This document shows, one piece after another, positions 49,569 through 57,278 of a stretch of 64,000 bases of DNA. This DNA comes from a virus. Below the pieces are notes generated by a model that saw only the letters and a program-made list of their open reading frames with translations, was not told the origin of the DNA and searched no databases. The DNA is taken from the IMG/VR virus record IMGVR_UViG_3300046648_000324, positions 1-64,000 of that record, one strand, 5' to 3'. Both the position numbers and the translations under genes were made by a program. How positions within the stretch are numbered: position 1 is the first letter of the stretch; each line of letters opens with the position of its first letter.

Positions 49569-50312
49569 TCAGACTCCTACGCTGCAGTGGCCGGTGCCCT
49601 TGGGGCCGTACGGGCACCAGCGGCAGTTGAACACGTTGGGGCTGGGCGGGAACTGCGTGCATTCGGTCACGCTGTGGCCGAGGCGGTCGAAGCGGGCCTT
49701 GAAGCGCAGGCCCTGGGCGCGGGTGAAGCTGGCCTGGCTGATCGCCTCGTCCGGCTGGTCCAGGTACCACAGCTCGGTGTGGATGAACTCGAGCGCCGGG
49801 TAGCGCAGGAACGCCACCAGCGCGTAGAGCTGGGTCTGCTCGGCGTGGGCCAGCTCGTTGCCGAACTTGCGCCCGCTCTTGTAGTCGGTGACCACCGCCT
49901 CGACGGTGGACAGGTGCACCATCGCGTCCAGCTTCAGGCGCAGCCAGGCGTCGCGGCTGTCCCACGGCACCGGCTCCCAGGCCCGGTCCATCGCCCACTC
50001 GCCCTCGAGCGACACACGGCCCTCCTGGTACAGGGTGCGCAGCGACCCGAATTCGGGGGCGAAACGCACCAGTTCCGGGTCGAGGTCGGGCCGGCGCCCG
50101 GCCACGTAGTCCTCGGCCGCCAGGTGCAGGCGGGTGCCGCGGTCGTTCGCATGTTCGAGCTTGCCGGGCGGCAGCGGGCGCTCCGGCTGCGGGATCTTCT
50201 GGCCATACTGCAGCTGGGCGCGCAGCTTGCATTCCTGGAACACCTTGGCCTTGGAGATCGACCACTGGGTGATCGGCACGATCGGGATCACCGGATGGGG
50301 GTGGGCGGCCAT
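49569..50312 (-). CDS. PD-(D/E)XK nuclease with Fe-S-type cysteines
   Basis: 247 residues. ITQWSISKAKVFQECKLRAQ and RGTRLHLAAEDYV resemble RecB/Cas4-type nucleases; KLDAMVH (Asp129) and VTDYKSGRK (Asp143, Lys145) are the catalytic core; AEQTQLYALV is motif III. Cys28 with Cys230, Cys233 and Cys243 could hold an iron-sulfur cluster. Probably a single-strand exonuclease in recombination or replication. Head of an operon with its own promoter. Confidence 0.88.
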   Translation of the reverse strand: MAAHPHPVIPIVPITQWSISKAKVFQECKLRAQLQYGQKIPQPERPLPPGKLEHANDRGTRLHLAAEDYVAGRRPDLDPELVRFAPEFGSLRTLYQEGRVSLEGEWAMDRAWEPVPWDSRDAWLRLKLDAMVHLSTVEAVVTDYKSGRKFGNELAHAEQTQLYALVAFLRYPALEFIHTELWYLDQPDEAISQASFTRAQGLRFKARFDRLGHSVTECTQFPPSPNVFNCRWCPYGPKGTGHCSVGV

Positions 50313-50322
50313 GGTCTACCTC

Positions 50323-50333
50323 TCTAAGTTGGA
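50323..50333 (-). promoter_or_regulatory. Degenerate TCTA-N3-TGGATCG site
   Basis: TCTAAGTTGGATCG, one mismatch from the palindrome family, 11 bases before the nuclease start on the leftward strand. Confidence 0.35.
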
Positions 50334-50343
50334 TCGAGGCTAG

Positions 50344-50373
50344 ATAGTAGACTTGAACGGGGCAAAAAGTAAA
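50344..50373 (-). promoter_or_regulatory. Leftward sigma70-like promoter
   Basis: Read leftward: TTTACT (50,373-50,368), 18 bases, TACTAT (50,349-50,344). Both boxes match 4/6. It would drive the nuclease-helicase-polymerase genes. It lies in the 78-base gap before the nuclease gene. Confidence 0.45.
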
Positions 50374-50390
50374 CGCCTAAATGGGTCCGT

Positions 50391-51122
50391 TCACCAGGGG
50401 TCGCCGTGTTCGTCGAACTCGCATTCGCTTGTGCGGAGCTCGTCGTCGACATGCTCGTCGCTGTTGAGGTACTCGTCCTCGGCCTCGAGCGCGGCGGCGA
50501 GCCAGCCGGCGAAATCCTCGACGTAGTCGTTCAAGGCGCAGACGACCAGGTCGTCGGTGTCGTCGTCGCGGCTGAGCCGGCAGGTGTAGTGGCGTTCGTT
50601 GGCGATGATGTCGATGCGCTCGTCGGGGTTGATCTCGTCGAGACCGGCCCAGCCGTCGTCGTCGTCGGCCACCCCCAGCAGGCGCCGGGTCAGGTGGCGC
50701 AGCGCGATCTGGTCGTACAGCGCCTGGCCGCGCGCGGCCAGCGCGTGCAGCACGTCGTCGTTGCCGACGTGGGTGGCCAGGCGCGCCGGCGCGCCATTGA
50801 GCAGCGCGATGTCCAGCGTGCCGGAGAAGCAGGCGCCGCCGCCCTGGCAGTACAGCGAGAAGTTGATGTCGGGCTCGGGCAGCGGGGTGCCGCCCACCGA
50901 CTTGTAGGTACGGGTGCCGATCGCGATCCCGATCAGCGCGCCGACCGTGACCGCGTCTTCATAGACAGCATCCCACCAGTCGTCGTCGGCCCCGGCGCGG
51001 CGCCAGGCCGCGCGCGCCACCTCCTTGGCACGAGCGTCGAGCTGGTCGAACGTGTATGGGGGCGGGTCCGCGGCGGTGTCTTCGGCCGGGCCGTGCGCCG
51101 GTACGACTGCGCTGGTGCTCAT
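50391..51122 (-). CDS. Conserved phage protein (antitoxin-stability-like annotation family)
   Basis: 243 residues from ATG 51,122. YTFDQLDARAKEVARAAWRR, DDDWWDAVYEDAVTVGALIG, PDINFSLYCQGGGACFSGTL match a widespread phage family often named antitoxin of a toxin-antitoxin stability system, though evidence for that name is thin. The acidic C-terminus ends SECEFDEHGDPW. No partner toxin is visible nearby. Confidence 0.75.
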   Translation of the reverse strand: MSTSAVVPAHGPAEDTAADPPPYTFDQLDARAKEVARAAWRRAGADDDWWDAVYEDAVTVGALIGIAIGTRTYKSVGGTPLPEPDINFSLYCQGGGACFSGTLDIALLNGAPARLATHVGNDDVLHALAARGQALYDQIALRHLTRRLLGVADDDDGWAGLDEINPDERIDIIANERHYTCRLSRDDDTDDLVVCALNDYVEDFAGWLAAALEAEDEYLNSDEHVDDELRTSECEFDEHGDPW

Positions 51123-51123
51123 C

Positions 51124-51513
51124 TCAGGCCCCTTTCTCATCCATCAGGAACGCCAGGATTCGTTCGGTGCCCTTGGGCGAGACCACGTGGTCGCCGTAGT
51201 AGCGGACCAGGTCGTGCCGGACCAGGTGCTGGATAGTCCGGGCAAACTCCTGGTCGTCCCGGTACTGGCCGGCGCGGACCCGGTCGTCGAACTGGCCGCG
51301 ATAGATGTCGAGCAGGTACATCAGCTGGCCGGGGGTGCTGAGCGGGTGTTCCCCCGGCCTGGCCGGGTCGGCCAGGCTGGGCGCGCACATGCTCAGCTCG
51401 AGGGTCGTGCCGGGCGGCCGCGGCCGCAGCAGCGCGATCAGCGCGTTCTCGGCCGCGTCCGGGGTCTCGATGGCCGGGCCGCTGATGCTGCCGACGAACT
51501 TGAATTGTTTCAT
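51124..51513 (-). CDS. Early phage protein
   Basis: 129 residues after AAGGAGACC. MKQFKFVGSISGPAIETPDA, then a region like a C-terminal winged helix (EFARTIQHLVRHDLVRYYGD, SPKGTERILAFLMDEKG). Could be a small DNA-binding protein. Not recognised. Confidence 0.65.
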   Translation of the reverse strand: MKQFKFVGSISGPAIETPDAAENALIALLRPRPPGTTLELSMCAPSLADPARPGEHPLSTPGQLMYLLDIYRGQFDDRVRAGQYRDDQEFARTIQHLVRHDLVRYYGDHVVSPKGTERILAFLMDEKGA

Positions 51514-51782
51514 GGGGTCTCCTTGGGTGGTGGTGGATCGAATGCGGCGATCAGCAGCACCGGATGGTCGGCGCGGTGGAACGTCATCCCCATGTCGAGG
51601 TAGGCGCCGGGGTCGCACGAATACACGTGCCAGTAGGGTGGGCTGGCTTCGCCGCCTGCCACGCGCAGAGCGTGCTTGGCTGCGGCGATGTCGGGGCCCT
51701 TGCCCCAGCAGCCGTCGGCGGTGGTGATCAACAGCCAGTCGCCTGCGCGGCACGGCAGCAGGGTGGTGGGAATGGCGGGCAT
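51510..51782 (-). CDS. Early phage protein
   Basis: 90 residues (LLPCRAGDWLLITTADGCWG...YWHVYSCDPGAYLDMGMTFH). Alternating beta/alpha. Its last codons PPPPKETP arise from the ribosome site of the next gene. Not recognised. Confidence 0.65.
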   Translation of the reverse strand: MPAIPTTLLPCRAGDWLLITTADGCWGKGPDIAAAKHALRVAGGEASPPYWHVYSCDPGAYLDMGMTFHRADHPVLLIAAFDPPPPKETP

Positions 51783-51784
51783 GG

Positions 51785-51973
51785 TCAGCTCCTGGTGCGC
51801 AGCGGCTCCGGCTCGCCGCAGTCGACGCTGACCGGCTCGTGCCAGATGCCGGAGTCGCGCGCGTCCTCGATGCTGCCGGCCAGCTCTTCGCGCACGGCGT
51901 CCGCTTCGTCGGGGGTGGCGTCATAGATGTTGACGGTGATCTGATAGTCCTGGCGGGTGGGGGTGGTGCTCAT
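51785..51973 (-). CDS. Small acidic early protein
   Basis: 62 residues after AAGGAGACC (DYQITVNIYDATPDEADAVR...GIWHEPVSVDCGEPEPL). Ferredoxin-like strand-helix pattern possible. Not recognised. Confidence 0.65.
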   Translation of the reverse strand: MSTTPTRQDYQITVNIYDATPDEADAVREELAGSIEDARDSGIWHEPVSVDCGEPEPLRTRS

Positions 51974-52007
51974 GGGGTCTCCTTGGGTGAGTGCTGCAGC
52001 GCGCAGT

Positions 52008-52493
52008 TTAGCGCACCGGGTCGTCGAGGAAGCTGGCCGGCGGCGGCTCGACCCGGATCACTTCCAGCGCGCCGCAGCGGCGGGCCTGGCCGCGGGTTTC
52101 GATCGGGGCCCGCCCGCGCCAGCAGCCGGCGCGGGTCTGGACATTGACCATCAGCACGTCGAGCTTGCCGGGGTAGTCGCCGATCGAGCCGTACTGGTCG
52201 ATGATCTCCCGGTAGCGCGGGCTGTCGGCGGATGACAGCGACCAGGCTTCCGACACCGCGATCGTCATGTCGGCATGGATCGTGGTCGCGGTCCAGCGCA
52301 CCATGGCGCCGGCGATGTCGGTGGCGATTTTTGCCGGCATGTGCTGCTCGACCGGCACCAGGAGCTGCTCCTTGGAGTCGATCACGTAGGTGACCGGGGT
52401 CACCGCCCCTTCGGTCAGCTGTTCGCGGCAGATCGCCATGATCCGCTCGACCAGCGGCGCGACGTCGGGCGGGAAGGTGGTGGGGGTGTTCAT
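52008..52493 (-). CDS. Paralogue A flanking the lone rightward gene
   Basis: 161 residues after GAGGACCC. The central part (AVSEAWSLSSADSPRYREII, DQYGSIGDYPGKLDVLMVNV, QTRAGCWRGRAPIETRGQAR) aligns clearly with the protein encoded at 54,189-54,977. Between them lies the only rightward early gene. Function unknown; the shared domain is likely a small alpha/beta enzyme-like fold. Confidence 0.7.
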   Translation of the reverse strand: MNTPTTFPPDVAPLVERIMAICREQLTEGAVTPVTYVIDSKEQLLVPVEQHMPAKIATDIAGAMVRWTATTIHADMTIAVSEAWSLSSADSPRYREIIDQYGSIGDYPGKLDVLMVNVQTRAGCWRGRAPIETRGQARRCGALEVIRVEPPPASFLDDPVR

Positions 52494-52523
52494 CGGGTCC
52501 TCCATCATTGTTCATCAATAAAC

Positions 52524-52552
52524 TTGACACTTGGTAGCTTCTCTCCTACAGT
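52524..52552 (+). promoter_or_regulatory. Strong sigma70 promoter for the lone rightward gene
   Basis: TTGACA (52,524-52,529), 17-base spacer, TACAGT (52,547-52,552). The -35 is consensus. CATCA(A/T)T motifs flank it at about 52,503, 52,513 and 52,569 and might be operator sites for autoregulation or for the divergent leftward promoter. Confidence 0.65.
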
Positions 52553-52594
52553 GGGTCCGGGATGCTCCATCAATGAGATAAACGGGGAACAGCA

Positions 52595-54160
52595 ATGAGC
52601 GATGGGGAACGCAGTGGCCGTGTCTATTGGAGTGAGGAAGAATACCTGGCATTGGCGCGGGCGCTGATTGGCCAGGTCGCGGAGTTTGCCAATGCGCGCA
52701 CCGAGCATGATTTGAACGCGCTGGGGCTGGGGATGTCGCTGTTCAAGAGTACGATGGAGCAGGCGTTGGCGCCGGAACGCCGGCGCGACCTGCGCCACCT
52801 GCGCGGGGTGCGCGCGCCGCTGGTGGCGGCATTTGGCGCGCTGCGCGGCGAGCGCGCGATGACCCCGCGCAAGGTGGCGGTGGCGGTGTCCAAGCCGCCG
52901 GCCGAGCCGGTGCACTGGACCGAGCGCGAATGGGAGCAGTTTGCCACCAAGGTCGCCGCGCTGCAGCCGGAGCTGGACCGCACCACGCTGGCCGGCCTGT
53001 CGCTGCGCGCGCTCAACGCGGCCGGGGCCGCGATGGGGCGCCGCCGCGAGTTCCGCGCGCTCGGGCTGGCCAGGAAGGGGCTGCTGCCGGCGTTCGCGCG
53101 GCTGGCGGCGCCGGCGCGCTTCCAGCGGGCGCCGGCGCCGGCAGAACCGGTGCTGTATGTCAAGCCGGAAGCCCCGGCAGCTGAAGCGGAGGAAGCGGCG
53201 GCACCGGAAGCGGGGCCGGACGCGGCGCCAGGCGCGCCGGCCGCCGACGCCAAGCCGAACCTGTGGGCGCGCATCACCTGGAGCCGCGACGAGTGGCTGG
53301 TCGTGGCGGCCGAGCTGCACCGGATGTTCCCGGCCCAGAACTACCCGGCGCGCGAACAGCTGGTCGGGATCAACAGCCAGGACGTGGCGTTCGCCCAGCG
53401 CGTGCTGCCGCTGGCGCGCCAGCGGCGGGCGCTGAAGCTGGTGTCGATGACCCAGATGCGGCCGCAGCTGCAGCAGGCATTCCGCACGCTGGCGGCGCAC
53501 CTGGCGGCCGACGCCGCCCATGCGGCCGAGGCGGCGGCAGCGCCGGCCCCGCCGGTGGCAGGGGCAGCGCCGGCGCCGGCGGCCGAAGCGGCGCCCGCCG
53601 CATTCCCAACCTATATTCCCAGCGAGCCGGGCGCCGCGCCCGACCCGTACCGGGCCGCGTTCGCGCCGCTGGTGGCGCTGCTGGCGGGCGCGGTCGGCGA
53701 CCAGGTGGTCGACCGGTTGAAACCGCTGATTACCCAGCTGCTGGCCGAGGCGCTGGGGGCGCCGGCCGCTGGTGCACTGGGCGCGGGGCAGGCGACGCTG
53801 GCGCCGGCCAGCCTGGCGGCGAGCGCGGTGGCCGGGCCGGCGCCCGCGCCCGAACGGCGCGCGGCGCCCAGGAAGCCGAGCGTCGGCGTGTTCACCAACC
53901 GGCTCGACCCGTGGCGCCAGGAATTGCCGGTGGCGTTCCCGGGGATCGAGTTCACCGTGATCGACACCCCCAAGAAGATCGACGCCATCGCCCGCTGCGA
54001 CAAGGTGGTGGCGATGACCCGCTTCGTCGGCCATGCCGGTTTCGACAAGGCCAAGCGCGCCGGCGGCGAGCGGTTCGTGCCGTGCGACGGCGCCATGACC
54101 GAACTGAAGCGCCTGATCGGGCTTTTGGTGACCAGCGGCGCGCTGGCGGCGGCGGCTTAG
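52595..54160 (+). CDS. Three-repeat protein with DUF2325-like C-terminal domain
   Basis: 521 residues after GGGGAACAG. Three related helical repeats: 10-83 (VYWSEEEYLALARAL...), 106-170 (VHWTEREWEQFATKV...) and 227-301 (ITWSRDEWLVVAAEL...), each starting W[ST]xxEa and ending with xxAFxxL. Pro/Ala linkers separate them. Residues 428-512 (SVGVFTNRLDPWRQELPVAF, IDAIARCDKVVAMTRFVGHA, ERFVPCDGAMTELKRLIGLL) resemble a DUF2325-type domain. Sole rightward gene in the early region, with its own promoter. Perhaps a regulator or moron; function unknown. Confidence 0.75.
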   Translation: MSDGERSGRVYWSEEEYLALARALIGQVAEFANARTEHDLNALGLGMSLFKSTMEQALAPERRRDLRHLRGVRAPLVAAFGALRGERAMTPRKVAVAVSKPPAEPVHWTEREWEQFATKVAALQPELDRTTLAGLSLRALNAAGAAMGRRREFRALGLARKGLLPAFARLAAPARFQRAPAPAEPVLYVKPEAPAAEAEEAAAPEAGPDAAPGAPAADAKPNLWARITWSRDEWLVVAAELHRMFPAQNYPAREQLVGINSQDVAFAQRVLPLARQRRALKLVSMTQMRPQLQQAFRTLAAHLAADAAHAAEAAAAPAPPVAGAAPAPAAEAAPAAFPTYIPSEPGAAPDPYRAAFAPLVALLAGAVGDQVVDRLKPLITQLLAEALGAPAAGALGAGQATLAPASLAASAVAGPAPAPERRAAPRKPSVGVFTNRLDPWRQELPVAFPGIEFTVIDTPKKIDAIARCDKVVAMTRFVGHAGFDKAKRAGGERFVPCDGAMTELKRLIGLLVTSGALAAAA

Positions 54161-54188
54161 CGTCGGCCTAGCGGGTCTAGTGTCGGTC

Positions 54189-54977
54189 CTAGTGCCGGGT
54201 GACCGGTGCGCACGTCTCGGCGTAGCGCGCCAGCTGGGCGCGCAGGAACGCCAGCAGCAGCTCCTGGGTCGGGTAGCTGGCCTTGATCATGTCCAGCAGC
54301 GCGGCCTGGGCCTCGGCGGTGGGGGTGGCCCCGAGCCGGGCGAAGCCGTCGCGCATCGCCGCCAGCAGGTCGTCATGGGTGACGCTGCCGTCGTTGATGC
54401 GGCGCGCAAAGTCGGGGTTCAGGAACGTCATGCCGGTGGCGCCGAAGTCGTCCGAGACGGGGGCGCCGGGGGCGGCCAGGAAGCCGGTGTAGCGGCCGCG
54501 GGTTGCCGTGTCCGGACTGAGCGCCGTGTACACGACCGGGCCCAGGGTGCGGCTGCGCGCCTTGCGCTCGATCGGGGCCTGGCCCGACCAGGTGCCGGCG
54601 CGGGTCTCGACCGACAGCGACACGATCTCGGTGTGGCCGGGGTAGGCCGCCAGCGAACCGTACTGGTCGAGGATCGCCTCGTAGCGCGGCAGGTCGGCCG
54701 GGGTCAGCGACCAGGCCTCCGACAGCAGGATCACGACGTCGGCGGCGGCCGCCTGCGCGACCTGGCGCACCAGCGCGGCCGAGGCGTCCTTGGCGGCGTC
54801 GTCCTCCTGGTCCAGGATCACGGTGTCATAGGTCTTGTCGCGCGTGTTGAGCACGAACGCGGTGCCGGTCAGCTCCTCGTTATCTAGCAGCTTGCTGCGC
54901 GCCTGGCGCAGCAGGTTGTCGCAAAATTTATTCAGCTCGGCCGGCATGGCCGGCGCACTGGTGGTGTCGCTCATCAT
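54189..54977 (-). CDS. Paralogue B flanking the lone rightward gene
   Basis: 262 residues after GAGGAGAACC (ATG 54,974 is equally possible). Shares LLSEAWSLTPADLPRYEAIL, DQYGSLAAYPGHTEIVSLSV and ETRAGTWSGQAPIERKA with the protein at 52,008-52,493, plus a helical C-terminal extension (LLAAMRDGFARLGATPTAEA). Converges with the rightward gene across a 28-base gap. Function unknown. Confidence 0.7.
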   Translation of the reverse strand: MMSDTTSAPAMPAELNKFCDNLLRQARSKLLDNEELTGTAFVLNTRDKTYDTVILDQEDDAAKDASAALVRQVAQAAAADVVILLSEAWSLTPADLPRYEAILDQYGSLAAYPGHTEIVSLSVETRAGTWSGQAPIERKARSRTLGPVVYTALSPDTATRGRYTGFLAAPGAPVSDDFGATGMTFLNPDFARRINDGSVTHDDLLAAMRDGFARLGATPTAEAQAALLDMIKASYPTQELLLAFLRAQLARYAETCAPVTRH

Positions 54978-55047
54978 GGTTCTCCTCGGGGGTTGGCGGC
55001 GCCGCTGCCGGCGCGCCGCGATGATAGCGCATCCCCGCCGGCGGGGG

Positions 55048-56196
55048 CTAGATCACGATGCGCAAGGTCTCGCCCCAGGGCGCGACCTTGGCGTTGGTGC
55101 TGCACCACAGCACCGGGTACGGCGGCGGCGCGAACCCGAGCGGCCCTTCGAGGTCGGTCAGGTACACCAGCGCCGCCGGCGCCGGTTCGCCCTGCTCCTC
55201 GCGCGCCGCGACCCAGTCGAACACCGGGGCGAACGCGGTGCCGCCGCCGCCCTTGGCGCGGAAGTGGAACGGCATGCCGGGCTCGATGAGGTCGACGCGG
55301 CGCACCGCGCAATCGCAGTAGAGCACGCGCACCCGGCGCGGGCGCACCTCGGCCACGATCGCCTCGAGCTCGGCCGCCATGGCGTCCAGGGTCGGCCGGT
55401 CCCACATCGAGCCGGAGGTGTCGACCGCGACGTCGAGCGCACCCAGCGCCTCCGTGTGCAGGCTGGGCAGGTACAGGCCGTGCACCAGCATCCGCTTGTT
55501 GGGCCGGGTCCAGCTGTAGTCCTCGGCGCAGCGCTCGGTGGCGAAGCGGCGCAGCAGGGTGCGCCAGTCGACCTGCGGGTCCTTGACCTGCTCGGCCAGC
55601 GCCTCCAGGTGGCTGGGCAGCTTGCCGGCCGCCTTCGCCGCGCTGGCGGCCTGGATCGTCGCCACGGTCCACTCGCGCGCCAGCACCGCGCGCGCGGCGG
55701 CGTCGGCCGCGCCGCCGCCGGGCGTGGGCGGCGCGCGCAGCTCGTCGAGCGCGCCGCCGTCGGCGCCGGGGCCGGGCGCGCCGCCCTGGGGCGGGTCGTC
55801 GGGCAGCAGCGTGTAGATGTGCTCGGCGCTCATGCCGGCGTAGCGTGCATCGCACAGCCAGCCGTCGATCGGGCTGAAGCCGGACGCGGCCAAGAGCAGG
55901 TTGGCGGCGTGGTCGGCGGCGCGGCCCCAGCGCGCCGGCGCGCGCCCGCCGCAGCGCCCGATGTGGTCGAGCACGCAGTGCATGACCTCGTGCGCCACCA
56001 GGGTCAGGCGCTGCGGCGCTGGCAGCCCCAGCAGGAAGGCCGGGTTGTAGAACAGGGTGCGGCCGTCGACCGCGGCGGTCGGGATCCGTTCGTCCTCGGC
56101 CAGCGCCAGGCGCAGCGCCAGGGTGCCGAAGAACGGCTGGTCCAGGATCAGCACGGCGCGGGCGCGGGTCAGCGCCTGGCGGGCTTGCTCATTCAT
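55048..56196 (-). CDS. VWA-domain protein with metallopeptidase-like HExxH (DUF2201-like)
   Basis: 382 residues. VAHEVMHCVLDHIG holds HExxH (69-73), as in the COG3864/DUF2201 predicted metallopeptidases. The C-terminal VWA domain shows the MIDAS motif DVAVDTSGSMW (Asp259, Ser261, Ser263), GGGGT (Thr320) and TDLEG (Asp348). Such proteins work with MoxR-type AAA ATPases as chaperone-like pairs; a MoxR gene lies 4.6 kb upstream in the same orientation. Target unknown. Confidence 0.85.
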   Translation of the reverse strand: MNEQARQALTRARAVLILDQPFFGTLALRLALAEDERIPTAAVDGRTLFYNPAFLLGLPAPQRLTLVAHEVMHCVLDHIGRCGGRAPARWGRAADHAANLLLAASGFSPIDGWLCDARYAGMSAEHIYTLLPDDPPQGGAPGPGADGGALDELRAPPTPGGGAADAAARAVLAREWTVATIQAASAAKAAGKLPSHLEALAEQVKDPQVDWRTLLRRFATERCAEDYSWTRPNKRMLVHGLYLPSLHTEALGALDVAVDTSGSMWDRPTLDAMAAELEAIVAEVRPRRVRVLYCDCAVRRVDLIEPGMPFHFRAKGGGGTAFAPVFDWVAAREEQGEPAPAALVYLTDLEGPLGFAPPPYPVLWCSTNAKVAPWGETLRIVI

Positions 56197-56389
56197 CGCG
56201 GGTCTCCTTGTCGGTCAGGTCGTCGATCAGCTGGTTGAGCGCGGCGCGCGCGGCAAAATGGCCGCGCAGCGTGGCGGCCAGCGTTTCGCCGGGCGCGCCC
56301 TTGCCGGCCCGGTTCAGGTGGTAGCGCACGGCGCGGGTGCGCGCGACCCCGATCAGCGCCTTGAGCTCGTTCGCCTGGGCCTGGTTCAT
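56189..56389 (-). CDS. Small helical protein
   Basis: 66 residues (MNQAQANELKALIGVARTRA...HFAARAALNQLIDDLTDKET). Helical, coupled on both sides by overlaps to the VWA gene and the zinc-ribbon gene. Not recognised. Confidence 0.65.
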   Translation of the reverse strand: MNQAQANELKALIGVARTRAVRYHLNRAGKGAPGETLAATLRGHFAARAALNQLIDDLTDKETRDE

Positions 56390-56949
56390 GGCGGGTCTCC
56401 TTCGACGCTGGTGTGGGAATACACGATCTCGGTGCCGTTGACGCGCACATTGTGAATCTTGTTGGCGACCATGAACGCGATCGCCCTGGCGCTGGCCTCG
56501 GAGACCACGCAGGTGGCACAGGTCACGCTGGCGCCGTCCCAGGCGACGTCGTGGCCCCAGATTTGGTAGTGCGCGATGCGGCGCGGCGCCGGATCGAGCT
56601 GGGCGCCGCGCACGGTGCCGCTCCAGCCGCAGGCGGCGCACAGACAGGGGTCGTCGTCGTCCCACTCGTGGCTGCCGTTGTCGCTGGCGTCGGCGTCGGT
56701 GCCGTCCGCCGTCAGCCGCACCCAGACGTGGGCGTTGACGTCGAGCTGGTCGCTGCGGCGGCAGTGCGGACAGGCCATCTCCCAGGTGGCGGCGACAGCG
56801 CGGCTGGCCGCCGGTGGCGGGTCGGCGTCCTCGGAACGGTAGGGTGTGATTTCCTTGCCACACACCGGACAGTCGTCGTCGCATTCGGCGTTCCAGACGT
56901 CGGTCCATTCCTTGCCGCAGTGGCGGTAGTAGTTGCGGAACCAGTTCAT
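56386..56949 (-). CDS. Multi-zinc-ribbon protein
   Basis: 187 residues. Cysteine pairs recur along the chain: CDDDCPVCGKE, MACPHCRRSDQ, DPCLCAACGWSG and VTCATCVVSE, giving up to three zinc ribbons. The C-terminal segment SARAIAFMVANKIHNVRVNG resembles a short helix-beta module. Probably a nucleic-acid or protein adaptor; no family name recognised. Confidence 0.7.
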   Translation of the reverse strand: MNWFRNYYRHCGKEWTDVWNAECDDDCPVCGKEITPYRSEDADPPPAASRAVAATWEMACPHCRRSDQLDVNAHVWVRLTADGTDADASDNGSHEWDDDDPCLCAACGWSGTVRGAQLDPAPRRIAHYQIWGHDVAWDGASVTCATCVVSEASARAIAFMVANKIHNVRVNGTEIVYSHTSVEGDPP

Positions 56950-57161
56950 GTCAGGCTCCAGCCGCCGGCCACCTGGCCGTTGATGTCGTGCACGGTCTGC
57001 ACGACCTGGGCGACGCCGGCATAGCTGTCGTGCCCGTAGTCGAGCTGGTCGGCGATGGCCTGCAGGATGCGCGCGACCTCGTTGAGCTGGTCGTGGGCGT
57101 TGCCGCCGCTGATGGTAAATTCGGTGCGGAACGTGGTGCTGCGGAACGTGGTGCTGGTCAT
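56946..57161 (-). CDS. Small protein, paralogue of 35,998-36,192 product
   Basis: 71 residues after GGAGGACCC. LNEVARILQAIADQLDYGHD and VHDINGQVAGGWSLT parallel the protein before parA. The N-terminus STTFRSTTFR comes from an exact 15-base tandem duplication (57,126-57,155). Function unknown. Confidence 0.7.
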   Translation of the reverse strand: MTSTTFRSTTFRTEFTISGGNAHDQLNEVARILQAIADQLDYGHDSYAGVAQVVQTVHDINGQVAGGWSLT

Positions 57162-57249
57162 GGGTCCTCCGGGGAAAAAGGCGATTGTGTGGCGGCCGGG
57201 GTTCTGGCACAATGACCGGACCGTTCCTCACAAGTTCCGGTATTGTCCC

Positions 57250-57278
57250 AGCCCCGCGCACCCCGCGGGGCTTTTTTT
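57250..57278 (+). terminator. Rightward terminator inside the leftward region
   Basis: AGCCCCGCG (57,250-57,258), loop CACCC, CGCGGGGCT (57,264-57,272), then T-run to 57,278. It works only for rightward transcripts. A possible promoter TTGTGT-N17-CACAAT lies just upstream (about 57,184-57,212), so it may end a short RNA of about 60 bases. It overlaps the stop codon of the leftward gene at 57,277. Confidence 0.6.

Noticed and set aside
50391-51513. Toxin-antitoxin pair at 50,391-51,513
   Set aside because: The first protein belongs to a phage family that carries an antitoxin-like name, but neither protein has toxin signatures and the coupling is typical of the whole operon.
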